Assembly: GCA_902478985.1 (NCBI GenBank)
Contig: CABSNH010000084.1
Coordinates: 1 to 6,758, forward strand
Source: an uncultured Collinsella sp.
GTDB taxonomy: Bacteria > Actinomycetota > Coriobacteriia > Coriobacteriales > Coriobacteriaceae
Reading direction: 5' to 3'
Length of the DNA: 6,758 nucleotides
Part shown: in pieces, positions 1-5,414 of the stretch
How the letters are laid out: the number at the start of each line of letters is the position of its first letter
How positions within the stretch are numbered: the stretch's first letter is position 1
Program-made: the position numbers and the translations under genes
The notes under the pieces: generated by a model
The model's database searches: none
What the model was told of the DNA's origin: nothing
Seen by the model: only the letters and a program-made list of their open reading frames with translations

Positions 1-20
1 GAATCCTATACGCCGCACCA
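1..20 (+). tRNA. 3' end of a tRNA gene (partial, cut by window edge)
   Basis: The first bases read as the second half of a T loop (GAAT), the 3' strand of a T stem (CCTAT), a seven-base acceptor strand (ACGCCGC), discriminator A and an encoded CCA. An intrinsic terminator follows 10 bases later, as expected for a tRNA. The anticodon is outside the window, so identity cannot be read. The implied 5' acceptor strand GCGGCGT with A73 would suit several tRNAs, including Leu, but this is a guess. Confidence 0.8.
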
Positions 21-30
21 TTTGAGATTA

Positions 31-58
31 AAGCTCCCGGCAACGGGGGCTTTTCTTT
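31..58 (+). terminator. Intrinsic terminator of the left tRNA gene
   Basis: A stem of eight to nine base pairs (AGCTCCCG against CGGGGGCT, one G-U pair) is capped by a GCAA tetraloop of the stable GNRA class and followed by TTTTCTTTT. This is a canonical rho-independent terminator ending the tRNA transcript that enters from the left. Confidence 0.88.
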
Positions 59-74
59 TACGTAAGCACTGCAT

Positions 75-113
75 GGATTCGAACCTCGGTCGAGGCGCGG
101 GCGTAAAGCGGAC
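75..113 (+). repeat. E1: tRNA-T-arm-like motif downstream of a tRNA terminator
   Basis: GGATTCGAACCT is the reverse complement of a tRNA T arm and shares 12 bases with the antisense of the T arm inferred for the tRNA at the window start. A small hairpin follows (CCTC 84-87 with GAGG 92-95, loop GGTC), then a stretch matching E2 downstream of tRNA-Ser at 14 of 18 positions (96-113 against 2911-2928, with shared core CGGGCGTWAAGC). It begins 16 bases after the terminator T-tract. E1 seems to contain only the 5' half of the longer E2. Function unknown; similarity and position are seen directly. Confidence 0.6.
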
Positions 114-149
114 TATTTCCTGTCGACTCGTGTAAGATTTCGAGTAGGT

Positions 150-168
150 GTCGCGGCCCATCCGCGAC
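150..168 (+). promoter_or_regulatory. Hairpin in the leader of the TPR-protein gene
   Basis: GTCGCGG and CCGCGAC form a perfect seven-base-pair, GC-rich stem around a five-base loop, about 25 bases before the Shine-Dalgarno sequence of the next gene. No T-tract follows, so it is not a terminator. It may stabilise the mRNA 5' end, act as an operator, or be chance in GC-rich DNA. The only promoter-like sequence nearby is a weak -10 candidate, TAAGAT at 133-138, without a recognisable -35, so no promoter is called. Confidence 0.3.
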
Positions 169-205
169 CGCTCCTTCTCTAGACGACCGATCAGGGTGAT
201 ATTTC

Positions 206-2647
206 GTGGCAGAGCGTCCGACATACAAGCTCAGGTTTCTCGATCCCAAGAAGCGCTTTCCGGCGATGCCCGAGCAGCCTGCGGGACGCTCATATGGCGT
301 GGTCTGGAAACTCTTTGGCGAGGATCAGCATGAATCTTGTTATGTCGTCGAGTTCGTTGGCAAAAGTCATGTGTCGCTTTTGGGCTACGTAAGCGTTTCG
401 GGTGAGGTGTACAAGGTGGACCGCCCCGTTAGCGAGGCTCGGCTGTCCAACGATCCCGACATGGAACTGGTCCTTGACGAGTCGGATTCCAGTATTGGTG
501 AGATTATGGTAAGGGAAGCCAGCGGTGCAATGCGCGCATGCGCGCGAACCGTCGGCTCTCCCGAAGGCCCCATGCGCGAGCAGTCCGATCACGAGACATG
601 GAATTCGGCCCGCTCCCTTCCTTACGGCGAGTTCATGGCATCGATGTTCCTGCGCTACGTGATATTTGCCAACTCCGAAAGCGCTATTGCGAACACGGCG
701 GGCGTCGACGGTCTCGATGCGGACATGCAAAATGTTGTCGACAAGATCAAGCTCGTAAAGTTGCCCGAGCCGGTCGAGGTGTTTTTGGGCTTTAACACGG
801 CACCGCTCCCCGATGCTATCGAGACGCTGCTTTACCGCGTTGACCATGCCGAGAATCCGAGCGGTATCGAGCGTTATGCCGCCGCCCTTATGAGCGAGGT
901 CGACTTGCCCCGTCTGCGCACCATTGCCGCCAAGTCCGAAATGAGCCTGGCGCGCATCGATCGGTCAAAGCTTTTCTATCTCAATTTTGATCGTAGCCTG
1001 CTGGACCAGGACGAGATTGACATGCTGCTTGCCATCGAGTGCCGTCTCAACCGCCTCTCTGGCATCCTCGAGCGCATCGGGGCCGGATTGGCCCCTGCGG
1101 CATCCTCGCCGAGCCTTGAGGGCTGCGCGCTCTTTGATGCATGGCATATCGCCAAGACGACCAACGATGTTCCCCGACTGCTCGATACGGCCTCGAGCGA
1201 TAACCCGTGGGGCAAACCGGGTACGGTGGCTTGCCAGTCGGGCGGTGAGTGGGATGTGCGTACCCGCTTCGCGCGTATTGTCGAGGCGCTTAACGTGGTC
1301 ACACGGCTCGACTATACCTATCGGGCAAACGTTGCCGAGGGGATTATGCTCGTTCGGTTTGGGCGGTCTGTCGTGGATGCCATGCCACAACGTGAATACG
1401 ACGCTCAGGATGACGCCTGGCGCGAGCTGGACGAGGACATGCGCGCGATCTGGGCCGCGGAGCACGATGCGCGCGTGGCACTTACGCTTGCGGCAGCGTG
1501 TTTTGCCGCGGGCACCTGCATCACGCGCTGCTATGTGCAGATTGCTGCTCCCGACAGTGAGCAGGGCGAGCGCGTTGTCGCAACGTATTTCTTTGGGCGC
1601 GCGGCCTATCTGGCCGATTGCGTGCCTGTTGCCAAGGATCTTGAGAGCATGGACATGGACGATATGCCGTGCAAGCGTGTGCTTGAGGCGTATGAGTCAA
1701 CCGCTCCGGAGACGATTGAGCCTGCGGAGGTTCATGCTCGTCCGCGTGATGACCATCGCACACTGCCGCCGGCGCTGCGCGATCTGCTGCTTGCCGATAC
1801 GGCTGACGAGTTGGAGGTCATGGAAGAGGACGACGACCCATACGTGGCCCGCGTTGTTGAATTGCGCGAGCAGGCAAAAGTCGACCGTACAGGTGCCTTT
1901 GAAGGCTTTTCCCGTCTTGTCGAGGAGTTGGAGGCTAAGTGCGCCGTCGCCGAGCTTTTGGCGACAGGTCCGGTTCAAACGCAGTTTTGCGATAACCAGC
2001 TGGTGCGCATGGTGCTACCGGTGTTGGAAGAAGACCGCTCTGTGCGAATCCTTCGTGCGCCCGATGCGCTGTACTTTGCCCAGCACGAGATCTGCAGTTT
2101 TTACGCCGAGCAAGAGGACTTTGAACGAGCGCTGCCCGAGGTGCGCCATCTTTACGATCTGGCGCGCTCGTCCATGCAATCGCACTTTGCGCTCATCAAC
2201 GTGCTTGCGCGTCTGGAGCGCTTTGACGAGATTATCGAGGTGGCGCGCCACGGCCTACGTATTGCAAGCGATCGTTCTGCAATCGGCTACCTGTTCTATC
2301 GCTTGGCGTTTGCCTATTGGAATTGCGATCAGCTCGACCTGGCGCTGGCTTGTTACCGTCTGGTGCCGCGCGGCGAGGAGTCGGGCAGCAGCGCGCTGGA
2401 AGAAATGCAGGGCCTTATGAACGAGATGGGCGTCAGCGAGCCTCCGGCGTTCGAGGAAGCGGTCGAGACCATCCGCAAGGCTGGACTCGAGCTGCCGCCA
2501 GTGTCCGCCGTGACGAATCAGCTGGCAGATGCCGCTGTGCAACTGGTCGACAACGGGTTCTTTTTCCTGGCATGCGGTTGCATCTTCCAAATGTGGCGCA
2601 CCATGGGCAACGACGAGCTCGGCTCCCTCAACCGCTCGCTGGGGTAG
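206..2647 (+). CDS. Uncharacterised TPR-like repeat protein, 813 aa
   Basis: I do not recognise this as a named family. The GTG start at 206 is preceded by a good Shine-Dalgarno sequence (AGGGTGA, 193-199, six-base gap). There is no signal peptide or membrane helix, so the product should be cytoplasmic. The N-terminal 130 residues look beta-rich and globular. Residues about 200-480 are largely helical with no recognised motif. An acidic linker (about 530-545, MEEDDD) leads to three helix-pair repeats at about 619-654, 657-690 and 691-724 with TPR-like spacing (for example SFYAEQEDFERALPEV and AFAYWNCDQLDLALACYR). A helical tail follows. TPR arrays usually mediate protein-protein contacts; partner and role are unknown. 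The gene stands alone between two tRNA genes, with no obvious terminator before the tRNA-Ser promoter. The reading frame is intact with codon use like its neighbours. Confidence 0.85.
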   Translation: MAERPTYKLRFLDPKKRFPAMPEQPAGRSYGVVWKLFGEDQHESCYVVEFVGKSHVSLLGYVSVSGEVYKVDRPVSEARLSNDPDMELVLDESDSSIGEIMVREASGAMRACARTVGSPEGPMREQSDHETWNSARSLPYGEFMASMFLRYVIFANSESAIANTAGVDGLDADMQNVVDKIKLVKLPEPVEVFLGFNTAPLPDAIETLLYRVDHAENPSGIERYAAALMSEVDLPRLRTIAAKSEMSLARIDRSKLFYLNFDRSLLDQDEIDMLLAIECRLNRLSGILERIGAGLAPAASSPSLEGCALFDAWHIAKTTNDVPRLLDTASSDNPWGKPGTVACQSGGEWDVRTRFARIVEALNVVTRLDYTYRANVAEGIMLVRFGRSVVDAMPQREYDAQDDAWRELDEDMRAIWAAEHDARVALTLAAACFAAGTCITRCYVQIAAPDSEQGERVVATYFFGRAAYLADCVPVAKDLESMDMDDMPCKRVLEAYESTAPETIEPAEVHARPRDDHRTLPPALRDLLLADTADELEVMEEDDDPYVARVVELREQAKVDRTGAFEGFSRLVEELEAKCAVAELLATGPVQTQFCDNQLVRMVLPVLEEDRSVRILRAPDALYFAQHEICSFYAEQEDFERALPEVRHLYDLARSSMQSHFALINVLARLERFDEIIEVARHGLRIASDRSAIGYLFYRLAFAYWNCDQLDLALACYRLVPRGEESGSSALEEMQGLMNEMGVSEPPAFEEAVETIRKAGLELPPVSAVTNQLADAAVQLVDNGFFFLACGCIFQMWRTMGNDELGSLNRSLG

Positions 2648-2659
2648 GCGAAGCTTCCA

Positions 2660-2698
2660 AGGAGGAAAGGATGCTAGGCAATTAGAAAATTTCCTCTT
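2660..2698 (+). promoter_or_regulatory. Stem that masks a strong Shine-Dalgarno sequence
   Basis: AAGGAGGAAA upstream of the four-codon ORF can pair with TTTCCTCTT (stem 2660-2668 against 2690-2698, about nine base pairs including one G-U). The short ORF falls in the 21-base loop. The right arm touches the -35 box of the tRNA-Ser promoter. The pairing is directly visible. A regulatory role is inference; with no T-tract it is unlikely to terminate the upstream mRNA. Confidence 0.3.
2671..2685 (+). CDS. Possible four-codon ORF (M-L-G-N)
   Basis: An ATG sits directly behind one of the best Shine-Dalgarno sequences in the window (AAGGAGGAAAGG, 2659-2670), yet the frame stops after four codons. 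It lies 23 bases after the stop of the TPR-protein gene and upstream of the tRNA-Ser promoter. It could be a leader-type minimal ORF that loads ribosomes on the tail of the upstream mRNA, a remnant of a lost gene, or chance. Nothing shows that the peptide matters. Confidence 0.2.
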   Translation: MLGN

Positions 2699-2725
2699 GC
2701 CCATCCTTGGCTGTTTGGTTACTAT
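2697..2725 (+). promoter_or_regulatory. Promoter of tRNA-Ser
   Basis: TTGCCC (2697-2702) and TACTAT (2720-2725) are separated by exactly 17 bases, matching the housekeeping sigma-factor spacing. Transcription would begin near 2732, about eight bases before the mature tRNA 5' end, a typical short tRNA leader. Confidence 0.7.
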
Positions 2726-2739
2726 AGAACGGCTGTTAC

Positions 2740-2830
2740 GGAGAGCTGACCGAGAGGCCGAAGGTGCTCGCCTGCTAAGCGAGTATGCCCCAAAAGGGCA
2801 TCTGGGGTTCGAATCCCCAGCTCTCCGCCA
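2740..2830 (+). tRNA. tRNA-Ser(GCU)
   Basis: A complete class II tRNA gene. The acceptor stem GGAGAGC/GCTCTCC is perfect. The anticodon stem CTCGC/GCGAG encloses loop CTGCTAA with anticodon GCT at 2774-2776, which reads the serine codons AGC and AGU. The long variable arm expected of serine tRNAs is present (ATGCCC 2785-2790 with GGGCAT 2796-2801). The T arm is TGGGG-TTCGAAT-CCCCA, with discriminator G and an encoded CCA. It has its own promoter and a terminator 14 bases downstream. Its 3' part is duplicated 191 bases later. Confidence 0.97.
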
Positions 2831-2871
2831 GTATGAATTTGAAGAAGGGTCCCATTTGGGGCCCTTTTTTT
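2813..2871 (+). repeat. Direct repeat copy A: tRNA-Ser 3' end plus terminator
   Basis: This 59-base segment, from the T loop of tRNA-Ser through CCA, the spacer and the terminator T-tract, recurs at 3004-3062 with only two substitutions (2840-2841 against 3031-3032). The similarity resumes after a diverged spacer with CTGGGGATTCGAACCC at 2888 and 3080, so about 90 bases were duplicated, with a unique segment left between the copies. Confidence 0.92.
2845..2871 (+). terminator. Intrinsic terminator of tRNA-Ser
   Basis: AGGGTCCC pairs with GGGGCCCT (one G-U) around loop ATTT, with an extra A-T pair below, followed by seven T residues. It is a strong rho-independent terminator 15 bases after the tRNA CCA. 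Confidence 0.92.
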
Positions 2872-2882
2872 GTACGGAGAAA

Positions 2883-3021
2883 GGAGGCTGGGGATTCGAA
2901 CCCGAGAGGGCACGGGCGTTAAGCAAACGCGAAAGCGTTTGTAGTCCGTGGGCGAAAAGCCGCCAGGCTTTGAAGCCGGAGGGCATGCGCAGCATGCCCG
3001 GACATCCCCAGCTCTCCGCCA
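2883..3021 (+). ncRNA. E2: candidate structured tRNA-like RNA element
   Basis: The ends close on each other. GGAGGCTGGGGAT (2883-2895) pairs with 3004-3017 over 13 base pairs with one bulged T (3013), leaving GCCA as a 3' overhang. This resembles the stacked acceptor/T-arm helix of a tRNA with its CCA end. Inside are a CCC-GAGA-GGG hairpin (2901-2910), CACGGGC/GTCCGTG (2911-2917 with 2944-2950) enclosing CAAACGC-GAAA-GCGTTTG (2924-2941), a hairpin GGCTTTGAAGCC (2966-2977) extended by two pairs across a bulge, and GGGCATGC/GCATGCCC (2981-2999). A terminator follows at once. No promoter is visible, so transcription would need readthrough of the tRNA-Ser terminator. On the other strand it contains a proper T arm (GGGTTCGAATCCC), so it may instead be a rearranged, inverted tRNA relic or the core of a small non-autonomous element. 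The pairings are seen; the RNA gene is inferred. Confidence 0.45.
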
Positions 3022-3062
3022 GTATGAATTGAAAGAAGGGTCCCATTTGGGGCCCTTTTTTT
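3004..3062 (+). repeat. Direct repeat copy B: tRNA-Ser 3' end plus terminator
   Basis: Second copy of the 59-base repeat at 2813-2871, 57 of 59 identical, offset 191 bases. It keeps the whole acceptor 3' strand, discriminator G, CCA and terminator, but lacks the rest of a tRNA. In place of a T loop, the sequence before it reads GGAC-ATCCCCAG. The arrangement resembles the 3'-end duplication left when elements integrate into tRNA genes, but no integrase gene is present. Confidence 0.92.
3036..3062 (+). terminator. Second copy of the tRNA-Ser terminator
   Basis: The stem, loop ATTT and seven-T tract are identical to the terminator at 2845-2871. It would end any transcript that passes the first terminator and includes E2. 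Confidence 0.85.
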
Positions 3063-3079
3063 AATTAGGAGAATGTTAA

Positions 3080-3114
3080 CTGGGGATTCGAACCCTCAAA
3101 AAAATGAGGCGCCC
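3080..3114 (+). repeat. E3: third T-arm-like motif
   Basis: CTGGGGATTCGAACCC at 3080-3095 is identical to the start of E2 and is the reverse complement of the tRNA-Ser T arm over 16 bases. It lies about 20 bases after a terminator T-tract, like E1 and E2. A hairpin of different sequence follows (CCTCA 3094-3098 with TGAGG 3105-3109, loop of six A), then CGC, as in E1. The A-tract doubles as the T-tract of the minus-strand carboxypeptidase terminator. Confidence 0.55.
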
Positions 3115-3127
3115 CGTTGGACGCCTC
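3098..3127 (-). terminator. Intrinsic terminator of the carboxypeptidase gene
   Basis: On the minus strand GAGGCGTCC pairs with GGGCGCCTC (nine pairs, one G-U) around loop AACG, followed by A and seven T residues. It lies about 29 bases after the stop codon and faces the tRNA-Ser-side terminators, so the two converging transcription units are insulated. Confidence 0.88.
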
Positions 3128-3155
3128 CTTTCAGCGAGTGTATTGTTCTTCGATC

Positions 3156-4496
3156 TTACATCTCGGGCGCCTTGGCTACGGTCTCGTTCTCGGCTGTGAG
3201 CGGGCGGTTGTCGATGCGGCGGCCCAGGCGGTCGAGCTTCACAAGGAGCCACTCAATGGGATTCGGTCCTGCGCCTTCCTCGTCGGCAACCAGGTCCATG
3301 ACGGCGATCTTGGTGCCGTCCTGCTTGAGCGTAACGCTGCCCACCTTGTCGCCCACATGCACCGTGCCCGAAAGATCGTCGTGGCTAACCTTTTCGGTCA
3401 CCTCGCCGGCAAGGGAAAACACGGTCGCTTGCGCCGTAGGATCGGCGAGTGTGGCGTCGATCGTCTTATCCGTCCAGTCGGTTTGGCCAATGCGCGCCAT
3501 AAGCGGGTTACCGTTGGCGGTCTTTTCCTGCGTGTTGGCGATCGCGACCGTCACCTTGTGACCGTAGTACCAATTGGCAAGGGTTGCGGTATCGGTAAAG
3601 CGCTGGTCGGTGGTGGTGGAGTTCAAAACGACGGTGTAGATCTCGTCACCATCGCGGTTGTAGGCACTCGTAAAGCAATAGCCTGCATCGTCGGTGGTGC
3701 CGGTCTTGCCACCGATGTTGCCATCTTGGCCCAGCAAATAGTTATGCGTGTCCATGGAATGCGAATGGTCGGTGCCGTCGGCGCCCGTGACCTCGATCCA
3801 GGAATCCTCGCTCGCTACGACCTCGCGGATCGTGTCGTTTTTCATGGCCTCCTGCATCATCAGCGCTACGTCGTGTGCGGTTGAGTGCATATCGCCAGCC
3901 CACTCATCAAAGTCCAGACCATGCGGGTTTTCAAAAAGCGTACCGGTGCAGCCGAGCTTCTTAGCGCGCTCGTTCATGGCCTTCACAAAGGTGGCCTCGG
4001 CGTCTTTGGTCTTAGGGTCGATCTTCTTGCCCACATATTCGGCGAGCACGATGGCGGCGTCGTTGCCCGAGGGAATCATCAGGCCGCGCAGTGCCTGCTC
4101 CACGGTAAGCTCGTCGCCTTCGAGCAAGCCGGCGGTCGAATTACCCACGGTGGCTGCGGCGTTGCTCACCGTGACCTTCTCGTCCATCTTGCAATTCTCG
4201 ACGGTTAGGATTGCGGTCATGACCTTGGTGATCGAGGCGATTTTGACCTGCTCATCGGCGCCGCGCCCATAGTAGACGGTGCCGTCTTTGCCCATGACGA
4301 GGGCATTGGTCGCATCGATATCGGGCAGGTTTTCGGCCGTGATACCGCGCACATCGGCGGTTTTGCCGCAAACATTGTCGGTCGTGAGCACTTGGGCGCC
4401 GGCGACGGTGGGCACGCCAGCGGCAAGGGCGATAGCGCAGACAAAGCCGGCGGCAAGCTGGGCTGAGCGCTTTGCAAAAGAGGTGAGGGACTTCAC
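3156..4496 (-). CDS. Serine-type D-Ala-D-Ala carboxypeptidase (peptidase family S11, PBP5-like), secreted
   Basis: The enzyme trims the terminal D-Ala from peptidoglycan pentapeptides outside the membrane, limiting cross-linking. All three catalytic motifs are present: S88-I-T-K91, S143-G-N145 and K264-T-G266 (numbering from the GTG at 4496). Residues 1-34 form a signal peptide: basic start KSLTSFAKR, hydrophobic core, and an AGA cleavage site before Q35. The catalytic domain spans about 40-315, followed by a beta-rich C-terminal domain (about 318-405). An amphipathic helix near the end (412-427, NPIEWLLVKLDRLGRR) could anchor it to the membrane, as in PBP5. The 446 aa length is normal. An in-frame TTG (4607) and ATG (4565) give longer forms but lack Shine-Dalgarno sequences, spoil the signal peptide and lie upstream of the TATACT box, so GTG 4496 is preferred despite a weak GAAAG site. 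Divergent from the VanRS-like pair. Confidence 0.95.
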   Translation of the reverse strand: MKSLTSFAKRSAQLAAGFVCAIALAAGVPTVAGAQVLTTDNVCGKTADVRGITAENLPDIDATNALVMGKDGTVYYGRGADEQVKIASITKVMTAILTVENCKMDEKVTVSNAAATVGNSTAGLLEGDELTVEQALRGLMIPSGNDAAIVLAEYVGKKIDPKTKDAEATFVKAMNERAKKLGCTGTLFENPHGLDFDEWAGDMHSTAHDVALMMQEAMKNDTIREVVASEDSWIEVTGADGTDHSHSMDTHNYLLGQDGNIGGKTGTTDDAGYCFTSAYNRDGDEIYTVVLNSTTTDQRFTDTATLANWYYGHKVTVAIANTQEKTANGNPLMARIGQTDWTDKTIDATLADPTAQATVFSLAGEVTEKVSHDDLSGTVHVGDKVGSVTLKQDGTKIAVMDLVADEEGAGPNPIEWLLVKLDRLGRRIDNRPLTAENETVAKAPEM

Positions 4497-4535
4497 GGAT
4501 TTCGCTTTCGACGGGATGGTCTCTTCTGAAACTAG

Positions 4536-4541
4536 AGTATA
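4536..4541 (-). promoter_or_regulatory. Probable -10 box of the carboxypeptidase promoter
   Basis: TATACT on the minus strand is five of six to the TATAAT consensus. Transcription would begin near 4529, giving a leader of about 33 bases to the GTG at 4496. No good -35 box lies 16-18 bases upstream (TGATCG at 17), which suits a promoter that needs an activator, though this is inference. Confidence 0.5.
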
Positions 4542-4610
4542 TCGTTTGCCGGCGTCGGCGATCATCGCGTGCGTGCGTGGCCCACATCCGCGCCCGAACG
4601 GGCACAAGGG

Positions 4611-4632
4611 TGCTTAAGGCCGACTTAATCAC
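4611..4632 (+). promoter_or_regulatory. Candidate response-regulator operator: two 11-bp direct repeats
   Basis: CTTAA occurs at 4613-4617 and again at 4624-4628, exactly 11 bases apart, in related units TGCTTAAGGCC and GACTTAATCAC. OmpR/PhoB-type regulators usually bind as head-to-tail dimers on direct repeats of about 10-11 bases. The site lies in the divergent spacer, about 70 bases upstream of the carboxypeptidase -10 and about 40 upstream of the regulator -10. It does not match the VanR box as I remember it. Confidence 0.3.
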
Positions 4633-4667
4633 CCACGCTTGTTGTGTGTGACGGGCGCCCCCTCGGG

Positions 4668-4673
4668 CATAAT
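4668..4673 (+). promoter_or_regulatory. Probable -10 box of the regulator-kinase operon
   Basis: CATAAT matches the -10 consensus at five of six positions and would start transcription near 4680, just before the Shine-Dalgarno sequence GAGAGGAG (4681-4688). The 17-base-distant -35 position reads TGTGTG, a poor match, so the promoter may depend on an activator such as the operon's own regulator. Confidence 0.4.
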
Positions 4674-4693
4674 GGAGTGCGAGAGGAGCACGC

Positions 4694-5389
4694 ATGAACG
4701 AGCGCATACTGGTAGTTGATGACGAGAAGGCCATTGCCGACCTAGTGGGCATCTACCTTACAAAAGAAGGCTTTGACGTCCAGATTGCCTATAGCGGGGC
4801 CGATGCTGCCAAGGCAATCTTGGAGCAGGAGTTCGATCTGGCGCTGCTGGATGTCATGCTGCCCGATATCGATGGGTTTGAGCTGCTGCGTACGATCCGT
4901 TCCAGCCATACCTATCCTGTGATCATGCTGACGGCGCGCGATGCCCAGCAAGACAAGATCGAGGGCCTTTCGCTTGGCGCGGACGATTACGTGGTTAAGC
5001 CGTTTCGTCCGCTGGAGCTCGTCGCGCGCGTGCACGCTCAGCTTCGCCGCTACACCAGCTACGGTAGCCGTGCACAGGCGGCCGAGTCGCCGACCATTCA
5101 GCTCGACGGCTTGGAGATCAACCGCGACGCTCGTTCCGTGACGGTGGACGGTGCACCGGTACGCCTCACACCCACCGAGTATTCAATCTTGCTGTATCTG
5201 GTCGAGCATCGCGGCAGCGTGGTGGCCGTGGAGGACCTGTTCCGTGCGGTGTGGAACGAGGATTTTATGCCCGGCTCCAACAATACGGTGATGGTGCACA
5301 TTCGCCACTTGCGCGAAAAGATTGGCGACGACGCACAAAAGCCGCGCTTTATCAAAAACGTCTGGGGCGTCGGCTACATAATCGAATAA
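4694..5389 (+). CDS. vanR: VanR-like response regulator (OmpR/PhoB family)
   Basis: A two-domain transcription factor of 231 aa, normal for the family. The receiver domain (1-120) has acidic pair D9/D10, phospho-acceptor D53 in LLDVMLPD, T80 and K102 in VKPFRPLEL. The winged-helix DNA-binding domain (about 135-231) has the LTPTEYSIL entry and the recognition region NNTVMVHIRHLREKI, and ends VWGVGYIIE. The blocks HTYPVIMLT, PFRPLELVARV and HIRHLREK closely match enterococcal VanR as I recall it, so kinship is strong. Regulating glycopeptide resistance is not implied, since no vanHAX genes are seen here. ATG 4694 has a clear AGGAG site (4684-4688, five-base gap). The kinase gene follows after 25 bases in the same direction, and the carboxypeptidase is divergent; both are plausible targets. 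Confidence 0.95.
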   Translation: MNERILVVDDEKAIADLVGIYLTKEGFDVQIAYSGADAAKAILEQEFDLALLDVMLPDIDGFELLRTIRSSHTYPVIMLTARDAQQDKIEGLSLGADDYVVKPFRPLELVARVHAQLRRYTSYGSRAQAAESPTIQLDGLEINRDARSVTVDGAPVRLTPTEYSILLYLVEHRGSVVAVEDLFRAVWNEDFMPGSNNTVMVHIRHLREKIGDDAQKPRFIKNVWGVGYIIE

Positions 5390-5414
5390 CGCCTTTGATG
5401 GTGGGGAAGTGGAT

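Noticed and set aside
532..545. 14-base palindrome GCGCGCATGCGCGC inside the TPR-protein gene
   Set aside because: It is fully explained by GC-rich Ala/Arg/Cys codons in the reading frame, and no second copy was seen in the window.
987..2420. Plus-strand 477-codon ORF in another frame of the TPR-protein gene
   Set aside because: Arg/Ser/Cys/Trp-rich composition is typical of an out-of-frame reading of GC-rich coding DNA; no Shine-Dalgarno sequence, and it lies wholly inside the better-supported gene.
2883..3021. Reading E2 as a second functional tRNA-Ser gene
   Set aside because: The plus strand has the acceptor 3' end and CCA but no T loop in the right orientation and no anticodon arm like that of tRNA-Ser; the minus strand has a T arm but no CCA and a bulged acceptor stem.
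2883..3021. E2 as a CRISPR unit or insertion sequence
   Set aside because: There is no repeat-spacer periodicity, no transposase frame, and the end repeats belong to the tRNA rather than to terminal inverted repeats of a known IS.
2529..3032. Plus-strand 167-codon ORF running through tRNA-Ser
   Set aside because: It overlaps the TPR-protein gene in another frame, reads through a clear tRNA and a terminator, and has no start signal.
2255..3046. Minus-strand 263-codon ORF across tRNA-Ser and E2
   Set aside because: It is the antisense of the end of the TPR-protein gene, tRNA-Ser and the structured element. The GDSNPR-type stretch is the familiar spurious translation of an antisense tRNA.
3117..3884. 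Plus-strand 255-codon ORF opposite the carboxypeptidase gene
   Set aside because: Antisense shadow of a gene with all three S11 active-site motifs; starts inside that gene's terminator.
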